16,633 bases of DNA from JAWWPY01 sp033854735. GTDB lineage: Bacteria > Actinomycetota > Actinomycetes > Streptosporangiales > Streptosporangiaceae. The notes beneath the pieces were generated by a model. That model was given only the letters and a program-made list of their open reading frames with translations. It was not told where the DNA came from and did no database searches. Positions 1 through 7,945 of the stretch are shown here, piece after piece; within the stretch, counting starts at the first letter, position 1; every line of letters begins with the position of its first letter. Where the stretch lies: the NCBI GenBank assembly GCA_033854735.1, contig JAWWPY010000466.1, forward strand, positions 1-16,633, written 5' to 3'. A program made the translations under genes and the position numbers.

Positions 1-1876
1 GTCCTCGCACACTGTCGAGGAGTTCGGGAACGCCGCAGCCGAATGTCCAGGACGCCGACAGCGACACCCGCTCGTTGGCCAGTGTGGTCCGCGCCACCCG
101 CCAGCCGCCGTTGACCTCGCCGACCACATGGTGGTCGGGCACGGCCACGCCATCGAGGAATACCTCGTTGAACATCGCGTCGCCGGTCATCTCCCGCAGC
201 GGCCGCACGGATACACCGGGCGCGCTCATGTCGACCAGGAAGTACGTAATCCCCTCGTGTTTCGGTGCGGCCGGATCGCTGCGGGCCACGCAGATGGCCC
301 AGGCGGCCTGCTTGGCCAGGGAGGTCCAGATCTTCTGCCCGGTCAGCCGCCAGCCTCCCCCACCCTCCTCCCCATCCCCCTTCACTCGCTCGGCGCGGGT
401 GGACAGCCCCGCGAGGTCGGAGCCGGCCCCGGGTTCGCTGAACAGCTGGCACCAGATGATCTCGCCGCGCAGGGTGGGCGGCAGGAACTGCTCCTGCTGC
501 GCGGGGGTCCCGTACTGGACCAGGGCCGGGACCACCCAGGCGCCGATGGCGAGGGCCGGGCCACGCAACCGGGCCGCCTTCATTTCCTGCGCGATGACGA
601 CCTGCTCCAGGGGGTCCGCGGCACGGCCCCAGGGCCGGGGAAGATGGGGGGTCACCCAGCCGCCGCTGGCCAGCTGCTCGGTGCGGGCCGCTGGTTCCAG
701 TGTGGCGATGGCGGCCAGCTCGCGGTGGATCTGGGCCCGCAGCGGCTCGGCCGCCGCGGGCAGGTCCACCTGCATCGGCCGGCTGACCCCGTCCAGGGCC
801 AGGGCCGCCACCCGCTGCGCCCACTCCCCGGACGGGCCGAGCAGTGCCCGTAGCGACAGGGCGCGGCGGTAATACAGGTGGGCATCGTGTTCCCAGGTGT
901 AGCCGATGCCGCCGAGAACCTGGATGCATTCGTGGGTACAGCTGACGGCCGCATCGATGGCCACGACGGCCGCCGTCGCGGCCGCGAATTCAGCTTCCCG
1001 GCCGTCGGCACCGCCGGCCTGGGTCTGCTGCGCCCGGGCGGCGTCCCAGACGGTTGCGGCCGCCTGTTCCGCCGCCGTGAGCATCCAGGCACATCTGTGC
1101 TTCACCGCCTGGAACTGGCCGATCGGCCGGCCGAACTGAATCCGGATCTTGGCGTAGTCGGCCGCCGTGCGCACCGCCCAGTCGGCGATTCCGGACGCTT
1201 CCGCGCTGAACAGGGTGGCGGCGAGTGCAGTCGCGGTGGCTGCGCCGAGGCCGGTCACGATCCGGTCCGCCGGCACGAAGACCTGCTCCGCGCTGACCCG
1301 GGCCGACGGCCGGGTCAGGTCAAGGCTGTCCAGTGCGGCGATTGAGAGGTCGGCGGCGTCCACCGCCACCCAGACCTCGCCCTGATCGGTCTGGGCCGGC
1401 AGGACCACGATATCGGCCAGGGAAGCGCCGAGCACCGGGGACGAGGCGCCGTCCAGGATCAGCCCATCGTGCGGCCCGGCCCGGCCCTCCAGCCCGGGGG
1501 CCAGGGAAACCGCGCCGGTGGCCGAGCCATCGGCCAGGTCAGCTATCAGTTTCTCCGGTCCGCCCCCCGCGAGCAGCACGGCGCTGGCCAGCACGGTGGG
1601 CAGGAAGCCACCGGGGACCAGGGCCCGGCCGAGCTCCTCCAGCGCGACCGCGGTCTCGGTTATCCCGTATCCCTGCCCGCCCTGCTCCTCCGGGATGTGC
1701 AGGCCAAGCAGCCCCTGCTCGGCCAGGCGCGGCCGGAGCGTGCCGGCGTACCGGGCCGATGCCGCGTCCGGCTCATCGAGGCCGGCCCGGGCAATCTCGG
1801 CGGGGGCATGGCGGCTGGCCCATCCCCGGACGGCTTCCGCCAGGTCCAGGTGCTCCCGGTTCAGGCCAAGCGCCAT
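1..1876 (-). CDS. Two-domain (fused) acyl-CoA dehydrogenase, FadE34-like, C-terminus beyond window
   Basis: Flavin-dependent alpha,beta-dehydrogenation of an acyl-CoA, the first beta-oxidation step, in the cytoplasm. From the ATG at 1876, 625 codons stay open to the window edge. Two acyl-CoA dehydrogenase (ACAD) units are visible in tandem. The first (about residues 1-370) has QFGRPIGQFQAVKH and then GGIGYTWEHDAH near residues 315-335. The second starts near 375 and carries the LFSEPGAGSD signature near 470-485. The first half has no TEPxxGSD-type signature, as expected where one half is structural. This layout and the expected length (just over 700 aa) match mycobacterial FadE34 (ChsE3), which acts on a steroid side-chain CoA ester. 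The substrate here cannot be told from sequence. GAGGTGG lies just upstream of the ATG and supports this start. The gene is divergent from the membrane-protein gene; the catalytic end of the second unit is not visible. Confidence 0.9.
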   Translation of the reverse strand, partial: MALGLNREHLDLAEAVRGWASRHAPAEIARAGLDEPDAASARYAGTLRPRLAEQGLLGLHIPEEQGGQGYGITETAVALEELGRALVPGGFLPTVLASAVLLAGGGPEKLIADLADGSATGAVSLAPGLEGRAGPHDGLILDGASSPVLGASLADIVVLPAQTDQGEVWVAVDAADLSIAALDSLDLTRPSARVSAEQVFVPADRIVTGLGAATATALAATLFSAEASGIADWAVRTAADYAKIRIQFGRPIGQFQAVKHRCAWMLTAAEQAAATVWDAARAQQTQAGGADGREAEFAAATAAVVAIDAAVSCTHECIQVLGGIGYTWEHDAHLYYRRALSLRALLGPSGEWAQRVAALALDGVSRPMQVDLPAAAEPLRAQIHRELAAIATLEPAARTEQLASGGWVTPHLPRPWGRAADPLEQVVIAQEMKAARLRGPALAIGAWVVPALVQYGTPAQQEQFLPPTLRGEIIWCQLFSEPGAGSDLAGLSTRAERVKGDGEEGGGGWRLTGQKIWTSLAKQAAWAICVARSDPAAPKHEGITYFLVDMSAPGVSVRPLREMTGDAMFNEVFLDGVAVPDHHVVGEVNGGWRVARTTLANERVSLSASWTFGCGVPELLDSVRG

Positions 1877-2128
1877 GATCCACCTCGCTGCCAGTGAGCG
1901 TTATCCAACCGGCCATCGAACCCGGGCCCGTTGGTCCGGGTGAGCGGCCGGTGCAGGTCAGGCCCGCGGTGACCACTGAGGGTGGTGTGAATAACGCGAA
2001 CTTTTGAAGAGACACAGTGGTTTGTGCTGATGGCGACCACCCTAGAACGAGATTCGGTTTGGCGGAATGCCTGCGCGCGTCCCGCGGTGCGGAGCTTGCT
2101 GACGACACAGGGCGACGACAATGGGCAG

Positions 2129-3055
2129 ATGTCGGAATCAGGGCCACCGGGAGAGCCCGGCCAGCCAGGGCCGGCCGCGGAGCCCGGCCTGCTCGGGCCG
2201 GCGGCGGAGCCCGGCCTGCCCGGGCCGACGGCGGAGCCTGGCCAATCGGGGCCGGTGGCGGAGCCTGGCCTGCCCGGGCCAGACGGGGAACCGGGCGGCC
2301 CACCGGCAACGGGGGATCCGCGCCGGTCACGGAGCCGGGTCTGGTACGCCCTGCTGAACCAGGCCGAGCACGCGGCCGTGCACCGCGCCGGGAGCATCCT
2401 GCCCGCCTGGCGGCGCCGGACGCGAGGTGAGCGGCGGTGGCCGGTGACCCTGAGCGTGGTCGCGGCCATCGTCCTGCAGACCCTGCTTCCGGACCAGTTG
2501 CGGTTCCTCCCGCGGGCGGTCATGCCCTCCCTGGAGACGGCGCTGCTGATCGGCCTGATCGCGGCGAACCCGGTGCGGATCGAGCGGCGGTCCCGGTTTG
2601 TCCGGCTGGCCAGCATCGTGCTGATCCTCCTCCTCACGGTCGCGAACGCGGCTTCCGCGGTGCTGCTCATCCGGGCCATCCTGGACGGCAAGGCCGGCCC
2701 GCTCGCAGGTCCGCTGCTGGCCACCGGGGCCTCGGTGTGGGCGACCAACGTGATCGCGTTCGCGCTCTGGTACTGGGAGTTCGACCGTGGCGGGCCGGTG
2801 CACCGCGCCCACGGCACATTCCAGCACCCGGACCTGCTGTTCCCGCAGATGACGGTGCAGGAACTGACCCCGCCGGACTGGGAGCCGCAGTTCGTGGACT
2901 ACCTCTACATGTCGTTCACGAACGCGACGGCGTTCAGCCCCACCGATGTCATGCCGATGGCCCGCTGGGCGAAACTCGCCATGCTCGTCCAGTCGGCGGT
3001 GTCGCTCGGGGTCGGTGCGCTGGTGATCGCGCGCGCGGTGAACATCCTGAAGTAG
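2129..3055 (+). CDS. Multi-pass membrane protein with collagen-like N-terminal repeat tail
   Basis: I do not know its function. With the ATG at 2129 it has 308 residues. Residues 5-58 are six GPxxEPGxx repeats. A basic stretch (RRSRSR, RRRTRGERR) follows, then hydrophobic segments near 105-120, 131-147, 159-183, 193-216 and 284-304. The loop between the last two contains WYWEFDRGGP, HPDLLFPQM and YLYMSFTNATAFSPTDVMP. That SFTNATAFSPTD stretch before the last helix recalls a pore-loop or DUF1345-like arrangement; this is resemblance only. The start is uncertain. The frame is open to a GTG at 2024 (343 aa) and an ATG at 2030, but codons there are poor in G/C third positions, so I prefer 2129. 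No start has a good Shine-Dalgarno. The 252 bases between the divergent dehydrogenase start and 2129 hold no other gene that I can see. Confidence 0.8.
   Translation: MSESGPPGEPGQPGPAAEPGLLGPAAEPGLPGPTAEPGQSGPVAEPGLPGPDGEPGGPPATGDPRRSRSRVWYALLNQAEHAAVHRAGSILPAWRRRTRGERRWPVTLSVVAAIVLQTLLPDQLRFLPRAVMPSLETALLIGLIAANPVRIERRSRFVRLASIVLILLLTVANAASAVLLIRAILDGKAGPLAGPLLATGASVWATNVIAFALWYWEFDRGGPVHRAHGTFQHPDLLFPQMTVQELTPPDWEPQFVDYLYMSFTNATAFSPTDVMPMARWAKLAMLVQSAVSLGVGALVIARAVNILK
2141..2302 (+). repeat. 27-bp tandem repeat, six copies, encoding GPxxEPGxx
   Basis: Six in-frame 27-bp units (2141, 2168, 2195, 2222, 2249, 2276) encode GPPGEPGQP, GPAAEPGLL, GPAAEPGLP, GPTAEPGQS, GPVAEPGLP and GPDGEPGGP. 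The first and last have Gly at every third residue. In the four middle units the second Gly of the collagen pattern is Ala. It is probably a flexible Pro/Glu-rich tail at the membrane rather than a true triple helix. Confidence 0.9.
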
Positions 3056-3118
3056 CTGATCCGGCCCGTTAGTTCACCCATCTGGCCTTCTGGGCTACTT
3101 CCGGGTAGTATCCTAAGT

Positions 3119-3130
3119 TACTGATCAGTA
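3119..3130. promoter_or_regulatory. Perfect 12-bp palindrome, candidate operator of the FadE5-type gene
   Basis: TACTGATCAGTA is a perfect inverted repeat, loosely flanked by AAGT on the left and ACTT on the right. It starts 7 bases after TAGTAT (3106-3111), a possible -10 hexamer, so it would cover the start of transcription. That is a usual place for a repressor site. No convincing -35 was found and the cognate regulator is unknown. Confidence 0.45.
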
Positions 3131-3134
3131 GCAC

Positions 3135-3162
3135 TTTCTGGAACAACTGTTTCTGGAACAAC
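3135..3162 (+). repeat. Two direct copies of TTTCTGGAACAAC, 15-bp period
   Basis: The 13-mer TTTCTGGAACAAC occurs at 3135-3147 and again at 3150-3162, immediately after the palindrome and 26 bases before the ATG at 3189. The junction also reads AACA-AC-TGTT, a small inverted repeat. It lies in the presumed 5' untranslated region and could be a second protein-binding element or simply a young duplication. Confidence 0.6.
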
Positions 3163-3188
3163 ACTGGGCCTGGACACCGGGGGCGACG

Positions 3189-5021
3189 ATGGGTCACTAC
3201 AAGAGCAACCTCCGTGACATCGAGTTCAACCTCTTCGAGGTGCTGAAGCGGCAGGATCTGCTGGGTTCCGAGCCGTTTCCCGACGTGGACGAGGAGACCG
3301 CACGCGGCATCCTCAGCGAGGTGAACAGGCTTGCTACCGGTCCTATCGCCGCGTCCTTCGCCGAGGCCGACCGGCATCCCCCGGTCTTCGACCCGGCCAC
3401 TGGATCCGTGCGTATGCCGGAAGGTTTCAAGAAATCCTTCGCCGCGTTCATGGACGCCGAGTGGTACCGCCTTGACCTGCCACCCGAACTGGGCGGAACC
3501 GGCGCGCCCCGCTCGCTGGCCTGGGCTGTCGCCGAGTTGATCCTCGGCGCGAACCCGGCCGTCTGGATGTACTCGGGCGGCCCATCGTTCGCGCAGGTTC
3601 TCTGGCGGGTGGGCACACCGGAGCAGAAGCGCTTCGCGGAGCAAGCCATTGAGCGTAAGTGGACCGCGACCATGGTGCTCACCGAGCCGGAGGCCGGCTC
3701 GGACGTCGGCGCCGCCCGGACCAAGGCCATCGAGCAGCCCGACGGCACCTGGCACATCGAGGGCGTGAAGCGGTTCATCACCAGTGCTGAGCACGACATG
3801 GCGGAGAACATATTCCACCTGGTCCTGGCCCGCCCGGTGGGGAATGGGCCGGGCACCAAGGGCCTGTCCATGTTCCTGGTGCCTAAGTTCCTGGTCGATG
3901 ACGCCGGCGAGCCCGGCGAGCGCAACGGCGTCAAGGTCACCGGGGTCGAGCACAAGATGGGCCTGAAGGCCTCGACCACCTGCGAGCTCACCTTCGGCGG
4001 GGACCGTCCTGCCGTGGGCACGCTGGTGGGGGGCGTTCACGAGGGCATCAAGCAGATGTTCATGATCATCGAGAACGCCCGGATGATGGTCGGCACCAAG
4101 GCCATCGCCACGCTTTCCACGGGCTACCTGAACGCCCTGGACTACGCCAAGACCCGGGTGCAGAGCGCCGATATGACGAGGCTGACCGATAAGACGGCGC
4201 CGCGGGTCACCATCATTCACCACCCGGACGTCCGCCGGATGCTCATGATGCAGAAGGCGTACGCGGAGGGCATGCGGGCGCTCGTGCTGTACGCGGCCTC
4301 CTACCAGGACGCGCTGCAAGTCGCGGAGGCGCAGGGCCGCGAGGACGACATGGCGGCCCGGATCAACGACCTTCTGCTCCCGGTGGTCAAGGGGGTTGGC
4401 TCGGAGCGCGCGTACGAACTGCTGACGCTGTCCCTGCAGACCTTTGGCGGCTCAGGCTTCATTCAGGATTTCCCGATTGAGCAGTACGTCAGGGACGCCA
4501 AGATCGACAGCTTGTACGAGGGCACCACGGCGATCCAGGGGATAGACCTGTTCTTCCGCAAGATCCTGCGCGACGAGGGCCAGGCGATCGGGGCCTTGAT
4601 CAGCGAGATCAGGAACTTCGCGGCCAGCGACGCCGGCAATGGCCGGCTCAAGACCGAGCGGGCCGCGCTCGCCGCGGCGGCCAGCGATGTCGAGGGCATC
4701 GTGGCGGCCATGGCCGGGTTCGCCGTGGCCTCGGCGGAACAGCCGGCCGAGGTGTACCGGGCTGGCCTGAACACCACCAGGCTGCTGATGGCCCTCGGTG
4801 ATCTCGTCATCGGCTGGCTGCTCGCCCGCCAGGCTGAGGTCGCTCTCCGCGCTCTCGACGAGGGCGTCCCGGCGGGCAGCCGCGATGCCGCGTTCTACCA
4901 GGGCAAGATCACCACGGCGCTGTTCTTCGCCCAGACCGTGCTGCCCAGGCTGTCGGTGGAGCGCCAGATCGCCGAGGACACCACGCTCGACCTGATGGAG
5001 CTGCCCGAAGAGGCGTTCTGA
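3189..5021 (+). CDS. fadE5: Acyl-CoA dehydrogenase, FadE5 type
   Basis: FAD-dependent dehydrogenation of acyl-CoA to trans-2-enoyl-CoA in the cytoplasm. The product has 610 residues, almost the length of mycobacterial FadE5 (611), and opens MGHYKSNLRDIEFNLFEVL as that family does. MVLTEPEAGSD lies near residues 160-175, the flavin/substrate-contacting QTFGGSGFIQDFPIEQYVRDA near 417-437, and the catalytic base is Glu444 in LYEGTTAIQ. An extra C-terminal domain of about 130 residues follows the ACAD fold, typical of the long bacterial family. FadE5 homologues accept a broad range of chain lengths; the substrate here is inferred only. The ATG follows a G-rich stretch (3179-3183) at normal spacing. 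The gene stands alone, with its own upstream repeats and a hairpin after its stop codon, and is convergent with the Dabb/bkd operon. The symbol is assigned by resemblance. Confidence 0.93.
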   Translation: MGHYKSNLRDIEFNLFEVLKRQDLLGSEPFPDVDEETARGILSEVNRLATGPIAASFAEADRHPPVFDPATGSVRMPEGFKKSFAAFMDAEWYRLDLPPELGGTGAPRSLAWAVAELILGANPAVWMYSGGPSFAQVLWRVGTPEQKRFAEQAIERKWTATMVLTEPEAGSDVGAARTKAIEQPDGTWHIEGVKRFITSAEHDMAENIFHLVLARPVGNGPGTKGLSMFLVPKFLVDDAGEPGERNGVKVTGVEHKMGLKASTTCELTFGGDRPAVGTLVGGVHEGIKQMFMIIENARMMVGTKAIATLSTGYLNALDYAKTRVQSADMTRLTDKTAPRVTIIHHPDVRRMLMMQKAYAEGMRALVLYAASYQDALQVAEAQGREDDMAARINDLLLPVVKGVGSERAYELLTLSLQTFGGSGFIQDFPIEQYVRDAKIDSLYEGTTAIQGIDLFFRKILRDEGQAIGALISEIRNFAASDAGNGRLKTERAALAAAASDVEGIVAAMAGFAVASAEQPAEVYRAGLNTTRLLMALGDLVIGWLLARQAEVALRALDEGVPAGSRDAAFYQGKITTALFFAQTVLPRLSVERQIAEDTTLDLMELPEEAF

Positions 5022-5047
5022 TCACCGCGTGACCAGCGGCCCGCCGT

Positions 5048-5060
5048 GGCCGCCGCGGCC
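5048..5060. terminator. Hairpin between convergent genes, candidate bidirectional terminator
   Basis: GGCCGCCGCGGCC is a perfect stem (5 bp, 3-base loop) placed between the FadE5-type stop (5021) and the Dabb stop (5062, other strand). There is no T-tract. GC-rich hairpins without T-runs between convergent genes are common in actinobacteria, so the call rests on position and symmetry. Confidence 0.5.
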
Positions 5061-5061
5061 G

Positions 5062-5358
5062 TCAGATCTCGTACTGGACGGCAGCGCGGCGCGCCACGAT
5101 CGGGTTCACGTAGTTCTCGACGACCGCCCGGTGCGCCGGATGATCACGGTAGGTGAGGTAGCCGCCCACGTCGTCGAAATCGGCCACCACCGCGAAGTCG
5201 TAGTTCTTCCCCGGGTTCACCCCGGCGTCCGGGCCGACGTGATAGGCCCGGATCGCGTCGACCGCCCCGGGCAGCTTGCGCAACTCGTCGGCCAGGGCGA
5301 GCTGCTGGGCCTGCGTGGCGTCCTGCGTCCAGCCGAATAGCACAACGTGCCGGAACAT
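5062..5358 (-). CDS. Dabb-family (stress-responsive alpha/beta barrel) protein
   Basis: A small ferredoxin-like alpha/beta protein of 98 residues, starting MFRHVVLFGW. Other landmarks are LADELRKLPGAVDAIRAYHVGPD, a YDFAVVADFDD strand and YRDHPAHRAVVENYVNPIV. These match the Dabb family, which forms dimeric beta-barrels. Most members have no known reaction; some plant and polyketide relatives are cyclases. The frame stays open to 5445, but GGAAGGGG just upstream of the ATG at 5358 and the family's usual N-terminus fix this start. It is 40 bases downstream of bkdC on the same strand and is probably the last gene of that operon. A direct role in branched-chain catabolism is not established. Confidence 0.85.
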   Translation of the reverse strand: MFRHVVLFGWTQDATQAQQLALADELRKLPGAVDAIRAYHVGPDAGVNPGKNYDFAVVADFDDVGGYLTYRDHPAHRAVVENYVNPIVARRAAVQYEI

Positions 5359-5398
5359 CGTGCCCCTTCCGTCCTCTGGTTTCCCGGAGCCCAGCTTC

Positions 5399-6871
5399 TC
5401 AGGACCAGGCGAGCATGCGCAGTGGGTCGTGCAGCATCGCGCCAACGTCGCGGAGCACGGCGGAGCCGAGATCCCCGTCCACGATGCGATGGTCGAAGGA
5501 GAGCGACAGGGTCGTCACCTGGCGCACCGCGAGCTGCCCGTCCACCACCCAGGGCGCCTCCTTGACCTGCCCGAACGCGAGAATCGCCGCTTCGGGCGGG
5601 GTGAGGATGGGGGTGCCGGAGTCCACCCCGAACACGCCCACGTTGGTGATCGTGATCGTCCCGCCGGTCATCTCGGCCGGGGACGTCTTGCCGCTCCGCG
5701 CGGTCGCGGCCAGGCCGCTGAGGGCGTGCGCGAGCGCGGGCAGCGTCAGCGTGTGAGCGTCCTTGATGTTGGGCACGATCAGGCCCCGCTCGGTGGCCGC
5801 GGCGATGCCCAGGTTCACGTAGTGCTTGACCACGATCTCGCGGGCGTCCTCATCCCACGACGAGTTGATCATCGGGTACCGCGCCGCCGCGATGAGCAGC
5901 GCCTTGGCCACGAACAGCAGTGGTGACACCCGGATGCCGGCGAACTCGGGCAGGTCGGCGAGCCGGCCCGCTGCCTGCATGGTGGCTTCCACATCGACCT
6001 GCAGGAACTCGGTCACGTGCGGGGCGGTGAAGGCGCTCGCGGTCACGGCCGCCGCGGTGTGCTTGCGTACCCCGCGGATGGCGATCCGCTCCTCGCGGGG
6101 CAGCGCTCCGGGCGCCTCGCGCGCCGCTGCCGGGCCAGCGGCACCGAGCGCCACGGCCTGGACGTCCTCCCTGGTGATCGAGCCGGCCGGCCCGGTCCCT
6201 GAGAGACCCGCCAGGTCGATGCCGAGGTCCCTGGCCAGCTTGCGGACCGGCGGCTTGGCCAGCCCCGCCGGGGTGTCGGCTGACCAGCCGGTGGAAGGTT
6301 CCGCGGCCGGGACGTTACCCGAAGATCCATCGCCCCAACGGAAACCACTGGCACCTGCCTTACGCGGGCGCCGGGTGGTGGCCGCGAGCTTGACCCCGTA
6401 CCCGACCAGCACCGCTTGTCGTTGTTCCGGTGGGGGTGGGCCGGCGGGCTGCTGCTCCGGGTCGGCGGAGATCTCGGCCGGGAGCGGGGGGAGGAGGTCC
6501 TCCGGCGACGGGCGGGGGCCGGCCGCCGCGATCGCAGCGGGATCTACCGGCGGCCCAGCGCCCGTGCTGGCCCGTGCCGTGCTGGCCGGTGCCGTGCTGG
6601 AGGGCACCGGGCCGGCCGTCCCGGCATCGTCGGTCACGTCGACCGCGATGATCGGCGTGCCGACATCCACGGTCTGGCCTTCACCGGCCAGCAGGCCGGT
6701 GACCACTCCCTCGTACGGGCTGGGCAGTTCGACAACTGCTTTGGCCGTCTCGATCTCCACGATCACCTGGTTGACGGTCACCCGGTCACCGGGCTTGACC
6801 CGCCAGGCGACGATGTCCGCCTCGGTGAGCCCCTCGCCGACGTCAGGAAGCCGGAACTCCTTCACCGCCAT
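5399..6871 (-). CDS. bkdC: Dihydrolipoamide acyltransferase (E2) of branched-chain 2-oxoacid dehydrogenase
   Basis: E2 core that carries acyl groups on lipoyl-lysine and passes them to CoA. The 490 residues show a lipoyl domain at about 2-78 with Lys44 in EIETAKAVVELPSP. An Ala/Pro-rich linker (about 80-200) contains the actinobacterial-looking VLVGYGVKLAATTRRPRKA. The E1/E3-binding domain lies at about 203-240 (KPPVRKLARDLGIDL, GSITREDV). The catalytic domain spans about 260-488, with DHRIVDG (His461, Asp465) near the C-terminus. There is a single lipoyl domain. A GTG at 6880 is in frame, but GGGAGAG sits too close to it and at good spacing from the ATG at 6871, so I use the latter. It lies 90 bases after bkdB in the same direction. 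The neighbouring E1 genes argue for a branched-chain rather than a pyruvate or oxoglutarate complex. E3 must come from elsewhere. Confidence 0.93.
   Translation of the reverse strand: MAVKEFRLPDVGEGLTEADIVAWRVKPGDRVTVNQVIVEIETAKAVVELPSPYEGVVTGLLAGEGQTVDVGTPIIAVDVTDDAGTAGPVPSSTAPASTARASTGAGPPVDPAAIAAAGPRPSPEDLLPPLPAEISADPEQQPAGPPPPEQRQAVLVGYGVKLAATTRRPRKAGASGFRWGDGSSGNVPAAEPSTGWSADTPAGLAKPPVRKLARDLGIDLAGLSGTGPAGSITREDVQAVALGAAGPAAAREAPGALPREERIAIRGVRKHTAAAVTASAFTAPHVTEFLQVDVEATMQAAGRLADLPEFAGIRVSPLLFVAKALLIAAARYPMINSSWDEDAREIVVKHYVNLGIAAATERGLIVPNIKDAHTLTLPALAHALSGLAATARSGKTSPAEMTGGTITITNVGVFGVDSGTPILTPPEAAILAFGQVKEAPWVVDGQLAVRQVTTLSLSFDHRIVDGDLGSAVLRDVGAMLHDPLRMLAWS
6554..6598 (-). repeat. 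15-bp tandem repeat in the E2 linker
   Basis: Read on the minus strand, AGCACGGCACCGGCC (6584-6598) is followed by AGCACGGCACGGGCC (6569-6583) and a decayed third copy (6554-6568). In frame they give STAPA, STARA, STGAG. The repeat lengthens the flexible linker between the lipoyl and binding domains, where length is loosely constrained. Confidence 0.75.
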
Positions 6872-6961
6872 TAGCTGCACTCTCCCGCTCGCCTCCGGGG
6901 CCCCGCCCGCTTCCCCATTCCCCCTGCACTGCGCCCCTTTGGCTCGCCCATGAACTACCCC

Positions 6962-7945
6962 TTAGTAGGTGAACGTGCGGTCGACGGCGTCCAGGACCCG
7001 GTCCAGGTCGGGGAGGTAGTGCTCTTCCAGCCGGGAGGGCGGGTACGGCGTGGAGAACCCGCCTACCCGCAGCACCGGCGACTGGAGGTGGTAGAAGCAT
7101 TCCTCGGTGACGCGCGCCGCGATTTCCGCGCCGAGCCCCCCGGTGACCGGGGCCTCGTGCACGACCACGCAACGACCGGTCCGCCGTACCGAGGCGAAGA
7201 TCGTCTCGGTGTCGAGCGGGGACAGTGAGCGCAGGTCGAGCACCTCGACCGAGCGTCCCTCGGAGCGGGCCGCCATGGCCGCTTCGGCGCAGGTCCGGAC
7301 CATCGGGCCGTAGCCGAGCACCGTCACGTCAGTGCCCTCGATCACTGTCCGGGTCTGCTCCATCGGCAGGGCGGCGGCCAGCCCGCCCGGGATGTCCACC
7401 TCCGCCTTGTCCCAGTACCGCCGCTTCGGCTCAAAGAAGATCACCGGGTCGTCGCAGATGATCGACTGCTGGATCATGGCATAGGCGTCGGCTGGGTCTC
7501 CGCAGGCCACGACGCGCAGCCCGGCGGTGTGCACGAAGAGCGCCTCCGGCGACTCGCTGTGGTGTTCCACCGCCCCGATTCCGCCACCACACGGAATCCG
7601 GATCGTGACCGGCATGCTGACTTGGCCGAGCGAGCGCATCCGCAGCTTCGCCAGCTGGCTGACGATCTGGTCGAACGCCGGATACACGAAGCCGTCGAAC
7701 TGGATCTCGCACACCGGCCGGTAGCCACGCAGGGCCAGCCCGATGGCGGTGCCTATGATGCCGGATTCCGCGAGCGGCGTGTCCATCACCCGCATCTCGC
7801 CGAAATCCTTCTGCAGCCCGTCGGTGACCCGGAAGACGCCGCCCAGCTTGCCCACGTCCTCGCCCATGATGAGAACCTTGGGATCATGCTCCAGCGCCTT
7901 GCGCAGGCCCTCGTTGAGCGCCTTGGAGAGGGTCAGCCTGGTCAT
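6962..7945 (-). CDS. bkdB: 2-oxoacid dehydrogenase E1 beta subunit
   Basis: Beta half of the thiamine-diphosphate-dependent E1 alpha2beta2 decarboxylase of branched-chain 2-oxoacids. The product has 327 residues of transketolase-like fold. Landmarks are MGEDVGKLGGVFRVTDGL (28-44), DTPLAESGIIGTAIGLALRG with Glu60 (the Glu that contacts the thiamine pyrimidine in this family), FDGFVYPAFDQIVSQLAKLR, and GGGIGAVEHHSESPEALF with His128/His129. The C-terminal transketolase domain contains TVLGYGPMV and VLDLRSLSPLD. The ATG at 7945 overlaps the bkdA stop by 4 bases (ATGA), so translation is probably coupled and the two subunits are made in equal amounts. Confidence 0.94.
   Translation of the reverse strand: MTRLTLSKALNEGLRKALEHDPKVLIMGEDVGKLGGVFRVTDGLQKDFGEMRVMDTPLAESGIIGTAIGLALRGYRPVCEIQFDGFVYPAFDQIVSQLAKLRMRSLGQVSMPVTIRIPCGGGIGAVEHHSESPEALFVHTAGLRVVACGDPADAYAMIQQSIICDDPVIFFEPKRRYWDKAEVDIPGGLAAALPMEQTRTVIEGTDVTVLGYGPMVRTCAEAAMAARSEGRSVEVLDLRSLSPLDTETIFASVRRTGRCVVVHEAPVTGGLGAEIAARVTEECFYHLQSPVLRVGGFSTPYPPSRLEEHYLPDLDRVLDAVDRTFTY

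Noticed and set aside
2024..2128. Upstream start (GTG 2024 or ATG 2030) for the membrane protein
   Set aside because: Not excluded, but codons there are poor in G/C third positions and there is no ribosome-binding site, so the ATG at 2129 is preferred.
2141..2302. True collagen triple-helix domain
   Set aside because: In four of six units the second Gly position is Ala, which breaks the strict Gly-X-Y pattern, and the stretch is short.
3069..4319. Long open frame on the minus strand across the FadE5-type gene
   Set aside because: It is antisense to a gene with full family motifs, its translation is low-complexity (His/Gly/Arg-rich) and it shows no recognisable domain. Long antisense frames are expected in GC-rich DNA.
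5359..5445. Upstream extension of the Dabb gene
   Set aside because: The frame is open but would overlap bkdC, lacks family similarity and bypasses the strong GGAAGGGG site before the ATG at 5358.
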